64,000 bases of DNA from Aquibacillus rhizosphaerae (lineage in GTDB: Bacteria; Bacillota; Bacilli; Bacillales; Amphibacillaceae): positions 99,058-163,057 of the forward strand of contig NZ_JASTZU010000027.1 in assembly GCF_030282825.1 (NCBI RefSeq), read 5' to 3'. Positions 45,380 to 55,241 of the stretch are shown here, one piece after another. Numbering within the stretch: position 1 is the stretch's first letter; every line of letters begins with the position of its first letter. Both the position numbers and the translations under genes were made by a program. The notes under the pieces were generated by a model. The model had not been told where the DNA came from. It saw only the letters and a program-made list of their open reading frames with translations, and made no database searches.

Positions 45380-45432
45380 AGAAATTGATTTATAGGTTCT
45401 GGTGTTTTCGACAATCTATTAAAATATCAATT

Positions 45433-45466
45433 AAAAAAGGGCAATGTGAATACATTGTTCTTTTTT
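45433..45466 (+). terminator. terminator of the MEDS kinase gene
   Basis: AAAAAGGGCAATGT, loop GAAT, ACATTGTTCTTTTTT. Confidence 0.85.
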
Positions 45467-45757
45467 GTCGTTAATATGGTAATATTATCTTATTATTACT
45501 GTTTAATTGAAAAAAACTAGCACTTTCTAATCGTATTTTGTATGAAATGTATAATATTTGATTATTTTTATACAATTAACTATAAAAACAGGAGTCCATA
45601 TAATTCAATAGACCTAAAGCGGAATTCTTGCAATTTCCACAGTAAGTTTGATATTTCGCAATCCTTTGATAATATGTAATAGAAGAAGTTGAAATTCAAG
45701 ATATCAGCTATAAAATAGATTTGTAAGATTCTTTCGAAAGAAAAAGGTGAATAGTGT
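45467..45757 (+). other. intergenic, no gene seen
   Basis: About 290 nt, AT-rich, upstream of the DUF5317 gene. No convincing frame or hairpin; AAAAAGGTG is the ribosome site of the next gene. Confidence 0.45.
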
Positions 45758-46342
45758 ATGGTTTATGATGGAATATTATTGTCGATAATCATTGGATTTT
45801 TCCGTAAAGGAAATTTAAAGTTTCTTGCAAAACCGATTTTTAAATGGGGTTGGATTTTTCCGATTTTACTTTTTGTACAAATTCTAACTTTTTATTTTCA
45901 AAATAAAATCGCTTTATTAGGTGAAATAAGCAATTATATTTTTATATTTATTTACATGACAGGTTTGTTTTTTCTTTGGGTGAATCGACACCAACCGGGA
46001 ATGAATTTATTGTTTGTCGGTGTATTACTGAATTTTATTGTTATGGCTATTAACGGAGGACGCATGCCGGTTTCTGAAGAAGCTTCAATTATTTTAGATC
46101 CGATGTATATTGAAGCAATCAAGGATGGTTTTTATGGTAAACATGCCCTCTTAACTGAATCTACAAAACTAGCATTTCTAGGAGATATTATTCCAATTAC
46201 GTCACCGTATCCAAGAAGCCAAGTAATAAGTATTGGTGATGTAATTATGAATATAGGTATTTTTCTTTTCATCCAAAACAAAATGCTTGAAAACAAGGAT
46301 GATAAAAAGAAAGTATCTTCTGTTCCATCAGAAACTATTTAA
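45758..46342 (+). CDS. DUF5317 family membrane protein
   Basis: 194 aa, about six membrane segments. The family's loop motifs are clear: NGGRMPVSEEA and TKLAFLGDIIPITSPYPRSQ, followed by VISIGDVIMNIGIFLF. Function unknown. It is followed 15 nt later by a 40-aa hydrophobic peptide and then a GGDEF/HD-GYP gene, all on the same strand. Confidence 0.85.
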   Translation: MVYDGILLSIIIGFFRKGNLKFLAKPIFKWGWIFPILLFVQILTFYFQNKIALLGEISNYIFIFIYMTGLFFLWVNRHQPGMNLLFVGVLLNFIVMAINGGRMPVSEEASIILDPMYIEAIKDGFYGKHALLTESTKLAFLGDIIPITSPYPRSQVISIGDVIMNIGIFLFIQNKMLENKDDKKKVSSVPSETI

Positions 46343-46357
46343 GGGAGGTGAATTAAG

Positions 46358-46480
46358 ATGAAAAAAGCACTTCAAAGTAACAATGGAATCAAGCTTACAG
46401 GAATCGTAATTAATGCTATAATAATAGCATCATTAGTAATGGGATTAACTTCTGGTTTTAGACTTGGTGGAGGAAGTTAA
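46358..46480 (+). CDS. 40-aa single-helix membrane peptide
   Basis: AAGGGAGGTG ribosome site directly before ATG. Product begins MKKALQSNNGIKLTG, has one hydrophobic helix (about 14-30) and ends GLTSGFRLGGGS. Small membrane peptides of this form follow DUF5317 genes here; it may be a partner subunit or a secreted signal. A hairpin follows it, so it and DUF5317 form the unit. Confidence 0.6.
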   Translation: MKKALQSNNGIKLTGIVINAIIIASLVMGLTSGFRLGGGS

Positions 46481-46482
46481 TA

Positions 46483-46509
46483 AGGAAGAGAGTATCATAC
46501 TCTTCCTTT
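46483..46509 (+). terminator. hairpin after the 40-aa peptide gene
   Basis: AAGGAAGAGAGTAT and ATACTCTTCCTT with a 1-nt loop; weak U-tract. Confidence 0.65.
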
Positions 46510-46535
46510 ATTCTATAGATTAGAGTGTGGTATAA

Positions 46536-48347
46536 ATGGAGTTTATGGCTAAAAAGAATATATATGTAACGTGTGTTTCTATATTAGGGATTGTTATGTT
46601 TTTACTACATGGAGATTTTTCATTTGTATCATTAAGTGAATGGGTATTAGGGTTTGCTCTAATAGGGGCTACCTTAATACTTATTCATTTTCAAATACAA
46701 TTACCCCCAGAAGGAAATTTTCTTTCCATGGATTCAGCTATTTATTTAGCGTGTATATTTGTTTTCGGTATTAAAGTCACCTTAGTAGTATTGTTTTTTA
46801 GTAGTTTGGTAAATTTCTTCTATGAAAGAGAGACAAAATGGTGGAAACATATCTTTAATTTTTCAACTTATACATTGATGATTATAGGTGGAGGTTACAC
46901 CTTCATTTTAACGGGTGGTTCCATAGGGGTAATTCATCAGGAATTATTATTTTCTTATTTATTAGCAATGGTACCATACTTCTTGGTTAACGTAATTTTA
47001 ATTGGATTTTTTTTCTGGATAGCAAAAAAACAAAGTTTATTAACTGTATTTAAAGGTATGATTGCAGGAACTGTCGAAACCTATATAAGTACTTTGTTGC
47101 TATCACTAGTACTTGGCTTTTTATTACAATCTTCTCCATTTTTTGGACTAGCTCTATTTGTTGGAATAGCAGTCTTACTTTCATTTATTTTCAGGCAACA
47201 CTTTAAGCTGTATCAAACCGTTAGAAATAAGGCAAATATTGACCATTTAACAGGTTTGAAGAATCATGGTTATTTTAAAGAGGTTTTAACTAATAAATTA
47301 TTGGAATTAAAACAGAGTCAAGCTACACTTAGCTTAGCGATGTTAGATATAGATGATTTCAAGAAATATAATGATGGGAATGGTCATCTAAAAGGAGATC
47401 ATTTACTCACCTTCTTTGGACAGTTATTAGAAAAAGCTTGTAGTAAGTACGAATATACAGTCGCAAGGTTTGGTGGCGAAGAATTTGTCATTATGATGCC
47501 GAATACGAATCAATACGAGGCGGCATCGTTTATAGATCATTTGAGAAAAGATGTAAATGATACATATTTTGAGGGTGTAGAGTTGCTTCCGTATGGTTGT
47601 CTTTCTTATTCAGCTGGGATTATGGAATGGAATAAAGAGATACTCAATGCATCAGAATATATAAGCCACGCAGATCAAGCTATGTATTATGCTAAAAAAC
47701 AAGGGAAAAACAATACACATATTTATGGTAATGAAATCGACTCTATTAGTATTGATAAGCCGATGAAAGAGCTGGAGCAACAATTGAATATATTGTTGGC
47801 AAAGGACATCTATACATACCGTCATAGTAAAAGAGTTTTTAAATATGCTGTTGAATTTAGCAAGCATTTAGATATTACAGACCATGAAAAGAAAGTGCTT
47901 ATCTTAGGTGCTTTAATTCATGATATAGGTAAAATAGAAGTTCCGCGGGATGTAATTAACAAAAAAGGTAAATTGAATGCAGATGAGTGGGAACTCGTAA
48001 AAAAACATGTAACATGGGGTAAAGATATAGTGTCTTTAAACAAAAAGTATCAAGAAATTGTTCCGTTAGTAGAATTACATCATGAACGTTATGATGGTAA
48101 AGGATATCCACATGGACTGAAAGAGGAAGAAACACCAAAACTAGCTAGGATATTGTGTATTATCGATTCTTTTGATGCGATGACTACGGAGAGACCTTAT
48201 CAGAAAACTAAATCCTATCGTGAAGCTATCACTGAATTATCGGTATGTTCAGGTACTCAGTTTGATCCGTTTTATGTTGAAGGCTTTATTGATTTTATAG
48301 AAAACAATTATATAGAAGATGAAAAGAAAGAATCGACCACTATCTAA
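46536..48347 (+). CDS. membrane GGDEF and HD-GYP protein (c-di-GMP turnover)
   Basis: 603 aa. Seven to eight N-terminal membrane helices (about 1-215), a GGDEF diguanylate-cyclase domain (about 235-400) with intact active motif RFGGEEFVIMMP, and an HD-GYP phosphodiesterase domain with HDIGKIEVP and HHERYDGKGYPHG. Both active sites look complete, so it may make and break cyclic dinucleotides, switching under a membrane signal. The ribosome site is weak at ATG 46536; a second ATG follows at 46545. Terminator at the end. Confidence 0.9.
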   Translation: MEFMAKKNIYVTCVSILGIVMFLLHGDFSFVSLSEWVLGFALIGATLILIHFQIQLPPEGNFLSMDSAIYLACIFVFGIKVTLVVLFFSSLVNFFYERETKWWKHIFNFSTYTLMIIGGGYTFILTGGSIGVIHQELLFSYLLAMVPYFLVNVILIGFFFWIAKKQSLLTVFKGMIAGTVETYISTLLLSLVLGFLLQSSPFFGLALFVGIAVLLSFIFRQHFKLYQTVRNKANIDHLTGLKNHGYFKEVLTNKLLELKQSQATLSLAMLDIDDFKKYNDGNGHLKGDHLLTFFGQLLEKACSKYEYTVARFGGEEFVIMMPNTNQYEAASFIDHLRKDVNDTYFEGVELLPYGCLSYSAGIMEWNKEILNASEYISHADQAMYYAKKQGKNNTHIYGNEIDSISIDKPMKELEQQLNILLAKDIYTYRHSKRVFKYAVEFSKHLDITDHEKKVLILGALIHDIGKIEVPRDVINKKGKLNADEWELVKKHVTWGKDIVSLNKKYQEIVPLVELHHERYDGKGYPHGLKEEETPKLARILCIIDSFDAMTTERPYQKTKSYREAITELSVCSGTQFDPFYVEGFIDFIENNYIEDEKKESTTI

Positions 48348-48365
48348 ACTAATAAGATGTTTTTT

Positions 48366-48392
48366 TAAGCAGGCGTAGAAACCTGCTTTTTA
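48366..48392 (+). terminator. terminator of the GGDEF/HD-GYP gene
   Basis: AAGCAGG, loop CGTAGAAA, CCTGCTT followed by TTTATT. Confidence 0.8.
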
Positions 48393-48415
48393 TTATGGTT
48401 AAGAAATATCGTTAT

Positions 48416-49411
48416 TTATATTTGGATAATATAAATAACGATAAACAGAATAAGAATTACCAAGCTTATAAAAATTAAAGCGAATATGCGAGAAGTGTTT
48501 GCAATTTGAATTTTCTTCCAATTAACAGGTTTTATTCCACTTAACCAAAACACTAAAATTGCTGACAATATAATTGAACTTATATTAACGAGTAATAGTA
48601 AGAATGGTGTCATTGATGCGGACCAATTTCCTGAACCTATCATCATACCGAATACAACAGTAGGTGGTAGTAATGCTACAGAGACCATTACTCCCACAAG
48701 TGCTTCTGAAATTCTTTTTATGAAAGACAAAGCACCAGCAGCTCCAGATGCGAGAGCTACAACGATATCCATAATTTCGATTTGAGTACGAGCCTGAAAC
48801 TCATCACTAGTCACAGGTAAATCGAAAAAGATTCCTACTAATCCAGCAATGATTAAAGGTACAGATAATCCATATAGGGATGTTATTACAGACTGTCGCA
48901 TTAGTTTATAGTCGCCTAAGATAGCAGCGAACGCGAGTGATGTAAATGGACCAATTAGCGGAGCAATCACCATAGCACCAATCACTATCGCTGGACTATT
49001 TTTTATTATGCCTGCAGTAGCAACAATGGCTGATAACAATAAGAACCAGGTGAAGCTTCGAGAAATTTGACTGGAAGATTCGACAACTGCATATAACTCA
49101 TGCCTGCTGGCACGAATAAGTTCTGCTTTGTCACTCTTTCTTTCTACTTTTTCATCTTCCTCTTCAATTCTTGGAATATAGGTATGCACATTAAATAACA
49201 AAGCATGAAAACTGTCACTATAGTTAGCTTCAATTTCTAGAAAATTTAAAATTTCTTCAGAACGAGTCTTTTTCACGAGTATTCTAACAATTTCTTGTTC
49301 TTCTGATGAGCTAGAATTCCAATGTGAAATGATTGAAAATTCATCTAATTTAGTTATAAAATTTTCTAGTGTTTTCTTAGGTAAATATACTTCTATTAAT
49401 TGTAGTTCCAT
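48416..49411 (-). CDS. DUF389 family membrane protein (TIGR00341)
   Basis: 331 aa. A soluble N-terminal domain (about 1-110) starting MELQLIEVYLP, then about six helices with the family's NSPAIVIGAMVIAPLIGPF and LASGAAGALSFIKRISEALVGVMVSVALLPPTVVFG region (in short: VGVMVSVALLPPTV). Conserved in bacteria and archaea, function unknown. ATG 49411 without a strong ribosome site (GGGCGAAAAA). Divergent from the CorC-type gene. Confidence 0.88.
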   Translation of the reverse strand: MELQLIEVYLPKKTLENFITKLDEFSIISHWNSSSSEEQEIVRILVKKTRSEEILNFLEIEANYSDSFHALLFNVHTYIPRIEEEDEKVERKSDKAELIRASRHELYAVVESSSQISRSFTWFLLLSAIVATAGIIKNSPAIVIGAMVIAPLIGPFTSLAFAAILGDYKLMRQSVITSLYGLSVPLIIAGLVGIFFDLPVTSDEFQARTQIEIMDIVVALASGAAGALSFIKRISEALVGVMVSVALLPPTVVFGMMIGSGNWSASMTPFLLLLVNISSIILSAILVFWLSGIKPVNWKKIQIANTSRIFALIFISLVILILFIVIYIIQI

Positions 49412-49588
49412 TTTTTCGCCCCTATTGTCACTTTGGAAACTTCTATTAATGTAGTATGTTTTTTATGATCGATGCTATTCACGACTTGATTTAGTTGCTT
49501 AAAATACTATACGATCTATGATTGTGTGATAATATATGCCATATGAGTTAGAATACAATCATCTACATTATAATTTAGGAGGAAACAA

Positions 49589-50821
49589 TTGTTTATCGCG
49601 ATTGGTTTTTTTATACTTATGTCTTTTTTCTTATCCGGAAGTGAAACAGCGTTAACAGCTGTAAATAGGATGAAAGTTCAAACAAAGGCAGAAAATGAAG
49701 ATATGCGTTCGAAAAATTTACTGAATTTAGTCTCTAAACCGAATGAGCTAATAACAGCCATTTTAATTGGGAATAATATATCAAATATAATGCTTCCGAC
49801 TTTAGTAACGATAGTAGCTATTGAACAAGGGTTTAATGTTGGTTTGGCTACAGGGATTTTAACTGTTGTATTAATTGTATTTGCTGAAGTAGTACCAAAA
49901 TCGATAGCTGCAACTTTTTCGGAACAAATAGCCTATAAAGTATCACCAGTTATTCGAGTATTGTTAATAGTTTTAAAACCATTAACATTTCTTTTATCAA
50001 AATTTACAAATGCAATTATAAAAATACTGTCCAAAGGTAGCAATAATGAAGCAACGGTTTCAAAAGAAGAACTAAAAACAATGGTTGATATAGCCTTGAC
50101 GGAAGGTACATTCCATCGTGATGAAACGCATCATATTAAAGGCGCCATTGATTTCTATAGTAAGGACGTTAGAGATGCTTTAAAGACACCTAGAATTGAT
50201 ATTGAAGGAATTCCTTTAGATGCAACATTTGATCAAGCTAGAGAGTGTGTACTATCAAATAGTTATACAAGATATCCGGTCTATAAACAGAATATGGATT
50301 ATATTGTAGGTGTGTTTCATTCGAAACTTCTTCTGCAATGGTCGATAGATCAAACAAAAAAATTGAGTGAATTTACTGATCTTGATCCATTGTTTGTATC
50401 TGAAACAACTACGATTGAAAAGGTTTTTAAAATGATGCTAAAAGAGAAAAAGCATTTAGCTATTGTTATTGATGAATACGGAGGCACTACGGGGATTATT
50501 ACAAATGAGGATATTATTGAAGCAATGATAGGTCTTGAGATTGAAGATGAAACGGACGAAGATGATGACGTCCTTATCGATGAGTTAACAGAATCACATA
50601 TTATTTGTCATGGTAAACTTACAATTCGTCGACTGAACGAAGTATTTAGAACGAAAATTCCAGAAGAAGAAGATATTCTTGCTGGCTTTGTATTCAAAGA
50701 GCTAGGATATATACCAGAAGAAGGGGAAGAGTTGGAGTACCATCATCTACATTTCGAGGTGCAAAAAATTGAAGACAATAAATTAATTCAAGTGAAAATC
50801 ACAAAAAAATCAGTTGAATAG
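49589..50821 (+). CDS. CNNM/CorC family transporter (DUF21-CBS-CorC)
   Basis: 410 aa. DUF21 membrane domain (about 1-180: FLSGSETALTAVNRMKVQ, GNNISNIMLPTLV, VFAEVVPKS), two CBS domains (about 200-325, with AIVIDEYGGTTGIITNEDI) and a CorC/HlyC C-terminal domain (about 335-408). Homologues such as MpfA in Bacillus and Staphylococcus export magnesium, so a Mg2+/cobalt efflux role is probable. TTG start after TAGGAGGA. Monocistronic with a strong terminator. Confidence 0.92.
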   Translation: MFIAIGFFILMSFFLSGSETALTAVNRMKVQTKAENEDMRSKNLLNLVSKPNELITAILIGNNISNIMLPTLVTIVAIEQGFNVGLATGILTVVLIVFAEVVPKSIAATFSEQIAYKVSPVIRVLLIVLKPLTFLLSKFTNAIIKILSKGSNNEATVSKEELKTMVDIALTEGTFHRDETHHIKGAIDFYSKDVRDALKTPRIDIEGIPLDATFDQARECVLSNSYTRYPVYKQNMDYIVGVFHSKLLLQWSIDQTKKLSEFTDLDPLFVSETTTIEKVFKMMLKEKKHLAIVIDEYGGTTGIITNEDIIEAMIGLEIEDETDEDDDVLIDELTESHIICHGKLTIRRLNEVFRTKIPEEEDILAGFVFKELGYIPEEGEELEYHHLHFEVQKIEDNKLIQVKITKKSVE

Positions 50822-50822
50822 C

Positions 50823-50852
50823 AAAAAGCAGGATGATTTCACCTGCTTTTTT
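50823..50852 (+). terminator. terminator of the CorC-type gene
   Basis: AAAAAGCAGG, loop ATGATTTCA, CCTGCTTTTTTTT. Confidence 0.88.
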
Positions 50853-50919
50853 TTATTGTTTTTAACTGGATAGTACAAGCATATACATAGTGCCAAGAGT
50901 ATAAAAAGTTGGTGATCTT

Positions 50920-51504
50920 ATGTATATGTTAAAAAAAGGCCTAGCTATTGTAGTTGGAAGCATTTTGTTATCAATTGGAATTAATTATTTTTTTATTCCC
51001 TACCATGTTTTGGATGGGGGGATGATAGGTATTGGATTAATAACAAAATACATTTGGGGATGGAAAGCAGGCTTAACCATTATATTATTGAGTTTTCCTA
51101 TCTTTATTATTGCTTGGTTTAAATATCGAAAATACTTTTATAACAGTTTACATGGTATGTTAGTTTCATCATTTTTTATTGATTTATTTAGAACATTACG
51201 AGAATCACCAATTATCTTGGAGGCTCCATTTAGTTCTGTTTTAGGAGGTGTCTTTGTCGGTTTAGGTATTGGTATTATGCTCCGGGCACAAACTAGCACA
51301 GGTGGTACTGATTTAATTGCACAGTTCATTTCAGATATTTCTGGGTTTAACGTAGGTGTCATCATCTTTGTGATTGATTCACTAGTGATTTTAATAGGTG
51401 GTTTTTTAATATCTACTAATACCTTATTACTCTCGGTTGTAGCAATTATTGTAATTGGTATAACTACAAGCCTGTACACGTGGAAACCATTGAAAGACAC
51501 TTAA
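50920..51504 (+). CDS. short YitT family (DUF161) membrane protein
   Basis: 194 aa with five to six helices and the YitT signatures YHVLDGGMIGIGLITKYIWG and SSTGGTDLIA-type loop (here QTSTGGTDLIAQFI). It ends after DUF161 and lacks the cytosolic DUF2179 domain of full YitT proteins. Such short forms exist in Bacillaceae. Function unknown. Ribosome site TTGGTGAT. Confidence 0.87.
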   Translation: MYMLKKGLAIVVGSILLSIGINYFFIPYHVLDGGMIGIGLITKYIWGWKAGLTIILLSFPIFIIAWFKYRKYFYNSLHGMLVSSFFIDLFRTLRESPIILEAPFSSVLGGVFVGLGIGIMLRAQTSTGGTDLIAQFISDISGFNVGVIIFVIDSLVILIGGFLISTNTLLLSVVAIIVIGITTSLYTWKPLKDT

Positions 51505-51845
51505 CCAACAGTAGTTAGTACTATCGAAAATGCACAACAAACCCTATTGAGTTTATTGTGGGTGAGATACTTTTAATTGGAATTAAATAAGAAGACAAAT
51601 TGAGTTGCGTTCTAACTCGTTGATTTTGTTAATACCAGGTATAACCGTGGGAGTTATCATGATAGTTTATTTCGGTCACCTCCAAATTACCATTAGCCTA
51701 TGCTGCCAATGGTAATTTGTTAATTTTTTCTAAAAAAATAGATATTACCGTCTTATTTTTAACAAAAAAGGTGCACTTTACCAAATGTTTTGACTAATAT
51801 GTTTATAATAGATTGTTTCGTATTAGAGAGGAAAGAGGCGTTAAC
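51505..51845 (+). other. intergenic with a strong hairpin
   Basis: AAATTACCATTAGC (51684) and GCCAATGGTAATTT (ending 51719) form a 14-bp stem with GTTAATTTTTTC after it, so it may terminate the YitT transcript about 200 nt after the stop. No gene seen. Confidence 0.55.
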
Positions 51846-52307
51846 ATGGAAATAGAAAGTTCAAAAGATTTTCAAACGATAGCTAAGCTGAATAAATCTG
51901 TACATGATTTACATTACCAGTTATATCCGTCTACTTTTAAAAAGTATAATTATGCAGAAATCAAAAGCTTTTTCAAAAATATAATTGAAATGCCTAACTT
52001 TATTTTTCTATTATTAAAAGAGGAGGACAATGCGCTCGGCTATGCTTGGGCAGAAGTAGTGGAGTATCCAGAGAATCCGTTTCGAAAAAGTTATACAACG
52101 ATATATGTCCATCAGCTTTGTGTTGTTGAGTCAGTTCGTGGGATGGGATATGGTACTAAGTTAATGGAAGAAATCTATGCAATAGGTAAACAGAAAAAAG
52201 CGCAAAAAATTGAGCTGGACTATTGGACAAATAATGATAGCGCCCATAATTTTTATAAAAGCCACGGATTTAAGAAAATAAGGGAATTCGTATATTTAAA
52301 TATTTGA
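51846..52307 (+). CDS. GNAT family N-acetyltransferase
   Basis: 153 aa. Acetyl-CoA loop VESVRGMGYGTKLMEE, preceded by YIHQLCVV-type beta strand (TIYVHQLCV), and C-terminal DYWTNNDSAHNFYKSHGF. ATG 51846 has GAAAGAGGCG upstream. Substrate unknown. Monocistronic. Confidence 0.88.
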   Translation: MEIESSKDFQTIAKLNKSVHDLHYQLYPSTFKKYNYAEIKSFFKNIIEMPNFIFLLLKEEDNALGYAWAEVVEYPENPFRKSYTTIYVHQLCVVESVRGMGYGTKLMEEIYAIGKQKKAQKIELDYWTNNDSAHNFYKSHGFKKIREFVYLNI

Positions 52308-52380
52308 ATTTAGATAAGCGCAAAATGGATTCTCATCTATTAGGTTGAGAATCCAAATTCGCTTCTAAAAAATGTACGTA

Positions 52381-53133
52381 CTAATGTTCATATATCATCT
52401 TTCTAGTCATGCCACCATCAACTATTAAATTTTCACCAGTTATAAAATTATTGTCTGGATTCGTTAAAAACAAACAGGCACGTGCAATGTCTTCTGGTGT
52501 GCCAACACGATTTGATGGATGTTGTTTATGATCAATCGTTCGTAAATCGGCGTAATCACCGGTTTCTATCCAACCTGGACTAATTGCATTAACGGTTATT
52601 TGATCATCTTGTAGAGAGATAGAAAGTGCATGGGTTAATGCAGTTATGCCACCTTTGGAAGCGGCATATGCTTCTGAATTTTTTTCTGACATAAAAGCAC
52701 GTGTAGAAGCAATATTTACAATAGAACCACCGGCTTTATTTGATCTAATATATGCTGCTGCTGCTTTTGCACATAAGAACGTTCCACGTAAGTTCGTATT
52801 TAATACATCATCCCAATCCTCTAAAGTGAGCTCATACATCGATTTAAATCGTGACACGCCAGCATTGTTTACTAGGATATCTATTCTCCCAAATTGGTTG
52901 AACGTTTCTTTCATTAAGTGTGTTACTTCATCATAATTTCGAATATCTGTTTTGATGAAAACACCTTTTCCAATTTGAGTTAATTGGATTAGGTCTAGTG
53001 TCTGGTTTGCTGCTTTGTCATCATTATCTGCAATAACTACATATGCCCCTGCCTTCGCGTATTCCACTGCAATTGCTTTTCCTATGCCATTACCGGCACC
53101 AGTAACAATTACTACTTTCTTTTGAAAATTCAT
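52381..53133 (-). CDS. short-chain dehydrogenase/reductase
   Basis: Classical SDR, 250 aa. NAD(P) motif TGAGNGIG, NNAG motif, catalytic Ser in VNIASTRA, YxxxK as YAASK, and the PGWIETG loop. Acidic residue D36 at the end of beta-2 (IADNDD) suggests NAD rather than NADP. It resembles glucose dehydrogenase-like SDRs, but the substrate is open. It is followed closely by the two-component system on the same strand. Confidence 0.9.
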   Translation of the reverse strand: MNFQKKVVIVTGAGNGIGKAIAVEYAKAGAYVVIADNDDKAANQTLDLIQLTQIGKGVFIKTDIRNYDEVTHLMKETFNQFGRIDILVNNAGVSRFKSMYELTLEDWDDVLNTNLRGTFLCAKAAAAYIRSNKAGGSIVNIASTRAFMSEKNSEAYAASKGGITALTHALSISLQDDQITVNAISPGWIETGDYADLRTIDHKQHPSNRVGTPEDIARACLFLTNPDNNFITGENLIVDGGMTRKMIYEH

Positions 53134-53151
53134 GATAACACCCTTTCTATT

Positions 53152-54549
53152 TTATTCGTTTAAGTCAATCGGGAAATAAAGGATGAATGTAGTTCCTTTA
53201 CCCAAGGTACTTTGGACCTCGATCGTCCCATCATGGATTTCAACTAACTTTTTAACAATGGAAAGTCCTAAACCAGTACCACCATTTGACCTCGACCGAG
53301 ACTTATCCACTCGATAAAACCTGTCGAATAGGTATGGAAGATCTTCTTCAGCTATACCAATACCAGTGTCAACAATCGATATTTTAATGCCTTGTAATTC
53401 GTTGATTATAGTTACTTGAATCGTTCCTTGTTCCGTATATCGAGTTGCGTTTTCAAGTAAGTTTGTGAATATTTGTTCCATTCGTTGGCCGTCAGCATTA
53501 ATAAGCGCACCATGGGACGGACTGTTAAAGACAACATCAATACCTTTTTGATTCGCTTTTATTTTTACTTTGTTAATAACCATATCTATTACTTCAATTA
53601 AGTCTATGTCTTCCATATGAAGATTTAGTTTTCCTTCCTCTATTTTAGATAGGTCCATTAAATCATCCATTAAGTTATTCATTTGTGTCGTTTCATTTTC
53701 AATAATCATTAAGTAATTATTTTTTTCTTCCTCTGATTGATATAACCCTTTTTTCAGTGCTTGTGTATACCCTTTTATATAGGTGAGCGGTGTTTTTAAT
53801 TCATGTGTTATATTCGCGAAAAACTCATTTCGATTTGTTTGGTACCTTTCTAATGTGCTAGAAAGGTTGTTGATTGCTGTTGCAAGAGATCCAATTTCAT
53901 CATTTCCCTTATAGGTGACTCTAGTACTAAAGTCTTTATTATCAGCTATTTTTTTTGTTGCTTGTTCCATTTGTAGTAAAGGAGATGCTAATTTTCTAGA
54001 CATAAAGAAAGTAAATCCTATTGCTAAAACAACTGCCCCAATGCTGGCGAAAATAACTAGTTTTGATACATTATAGATAGATTGGTAAGTCGAATCTAAT
54101 GAGGAAAGTAAATAGATACTTCCAGTTTGTTTACCATTGTCCAAGATTGGTTGGCCGACTTTTAAATAGTTGTTTTGTTTATTTGTATACTCATTTATGA
54201 CAGGCTCTCCTTGTTGTAATGTTTGTAACTCATTCTGAGAAATCAGTGGGTATTTATTTAAATCAGTAATTCCAAAATTTGATTTAATTTCACCATTCAC
54301 ATCAAATAATACAATTTCCATATCGGTCATCTCAGCTAGGTTTTTCACAGTGCTTAAAGCATCTTGGTCCTCAATAGAATCAAAGGTTTGTGCATATTGA
54401 TTCGACAATTCTACGAGTTGAGTTTCCACATCATTATAGGCGTAATTAGAGATGATTTGGACAATAATGTAACCCAAAGGAACGAGAATTATTAATTGTA
54501 GAAATAAGATAGTAACCCCAAGTTTAACAACTACACTATTTAATTTCAC
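53152..54549 (-). CDS. membrane sensor histidine kinase
   Basis: 465 aa. Two membrane helices (about 8-36 and 160-183) enclose an extracellular sensor of about 120 residues (with SNQYAQTFDSIEDQDALST), then HAMP (about 184-238), HisKA with H249 in NITHELKTPLTYIKG and a HATPase with NLLENATRYTE, DTGIGI, FDRFYRVDKSRSR and GTGLGLSIVKK. Its start overlaps the end of the regulator gene by 4 nt. ResE/PhoR-like architecture; signal unknown. Confidence 0.93.
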   Translation of the reverse strand: MKLNSVVVKLGVTILFLQLIILVPLGYIIVQIISNYAYNDVETQLVELSNQYAQTFDSIEDQDALSTVKNLAEMTDMEIVLFDVNGEIKSNFGITDLNKYPLISQNELQTLQQGEPVINEYTNKQNNYLKVGQPILDNGKQTGSIYLLSSLDSTYQSIYNVSKLVIFASIGAVVLAIGFTFFMSRKLASPLLQMEQATKKIADNKDFSTRVTYKGNDEIGSLATAINNLSSTLERYQTNRNEFFANITHELKTPLTYIKGYTQALKKGLYQSEEEKNNYLMIIENETTQMNNLMDDLMDLSKIEEGKLNLHMEDIDLIEVIDMVINKVKIKANQKGIDVVFNSPSHGALINADGQRMEQIFTNLLENATRYTEQGTIQVTIINELQGIKISIVDTGIGIAEEDLPYLFDRFYRVDKSRSRSNGGTGLGLSIVKKLVEIHDGTIEVQSTLGKGTTFILYFPIDLNE

Positions 54550-55241
54550 TCTGAATCACCTGAAGAAAATTTGTATCCAACTCCCCATATCGTTTTAATT
54601 AGTTGAGTGTGGATTCCAGCTTTCTTAAACTTGTCTCTAAGATATCGAACATGGGAATCAACTGTTCTTATGTCGACTACGTCATTAACACCCCAAACCT
54701 TATCTAACAGTTGTTCACGTGTGAAAACCCAATTTAAATTTGATGCCAGTAAATATAATAAATCGAATTCTTTTGGAGTCAATTTTAGTAGGTTGCCTAA
54801 CACAAAAACTTCTCTAGAATTGGAATTGATTGTTATGTCGTTTATCGTGATAAACGAGTGGTTGTTGGCTACACCTGGCTGTTTCCTTAATTGAACATAT
54901 ATACGCGCCTCAAGTTCTTCTGGATCAAAAGGTTTAACGACATAATCATCAGCACCTATTGTTAGTCCCTCTACCTTGTCTTTTGATTCATTTAAAGCTG
55001 TTAATAAAATAATAGGGATTTTTTTGTTAAAAAGACGGATTTTCTTGCAAACTTCTTTCCCGTTTAATGTAGGCATCATAATATCTAACAATACAACATC
55101 AACCTTCTCTTTTTTTACAATATCAATTGCTTCTGGTCCACCAGTTGCTTCCAATAAATGAAAAGATTCATGAAGATGAATGTTTAAAAGCATTCTCATT
55201 TGTGGTTCATCGTCGACAATTAGAATTGTTGGTTTATTCAT
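54546..55241 (-). CDS. OmpR-family response regulator
   Basis: 231 aa. Receiver domain with D10, D11, phospho-acceptor D53 (LLDIMMP) and K in VKPFDPEEL; C-terminal winged helix with DLLYLLASNLNWVFTREQLLD and TVDSHVRYLRDK. First gene of the regulator-kinase operon. Its promoter region faces qoxABCD (314 nt between the starts), so control of respiration is conceivable but unproven. Confidence 0.93.
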   Translation of the reverse strand: MNKPTILIVDDEPQMRMLLNIHLHESFHLLEATGGPEAIDIVKKEKVDVVLLDIMMPTLNGKEVCKKIRLFNKKIPIILLTALNESKDKVEGLTIGADDYVVKPFDPEELEARIYVQLRKQPGVANNHSFITINDITINSNSREVFVLGNLLKLTPKEFDLLYLLASNLNWVFTREQLLDKVWGVNDVVDIRTVDSHVRYLRDKFKKAGIHTQLIKTIWGVGYKFSSGDSE

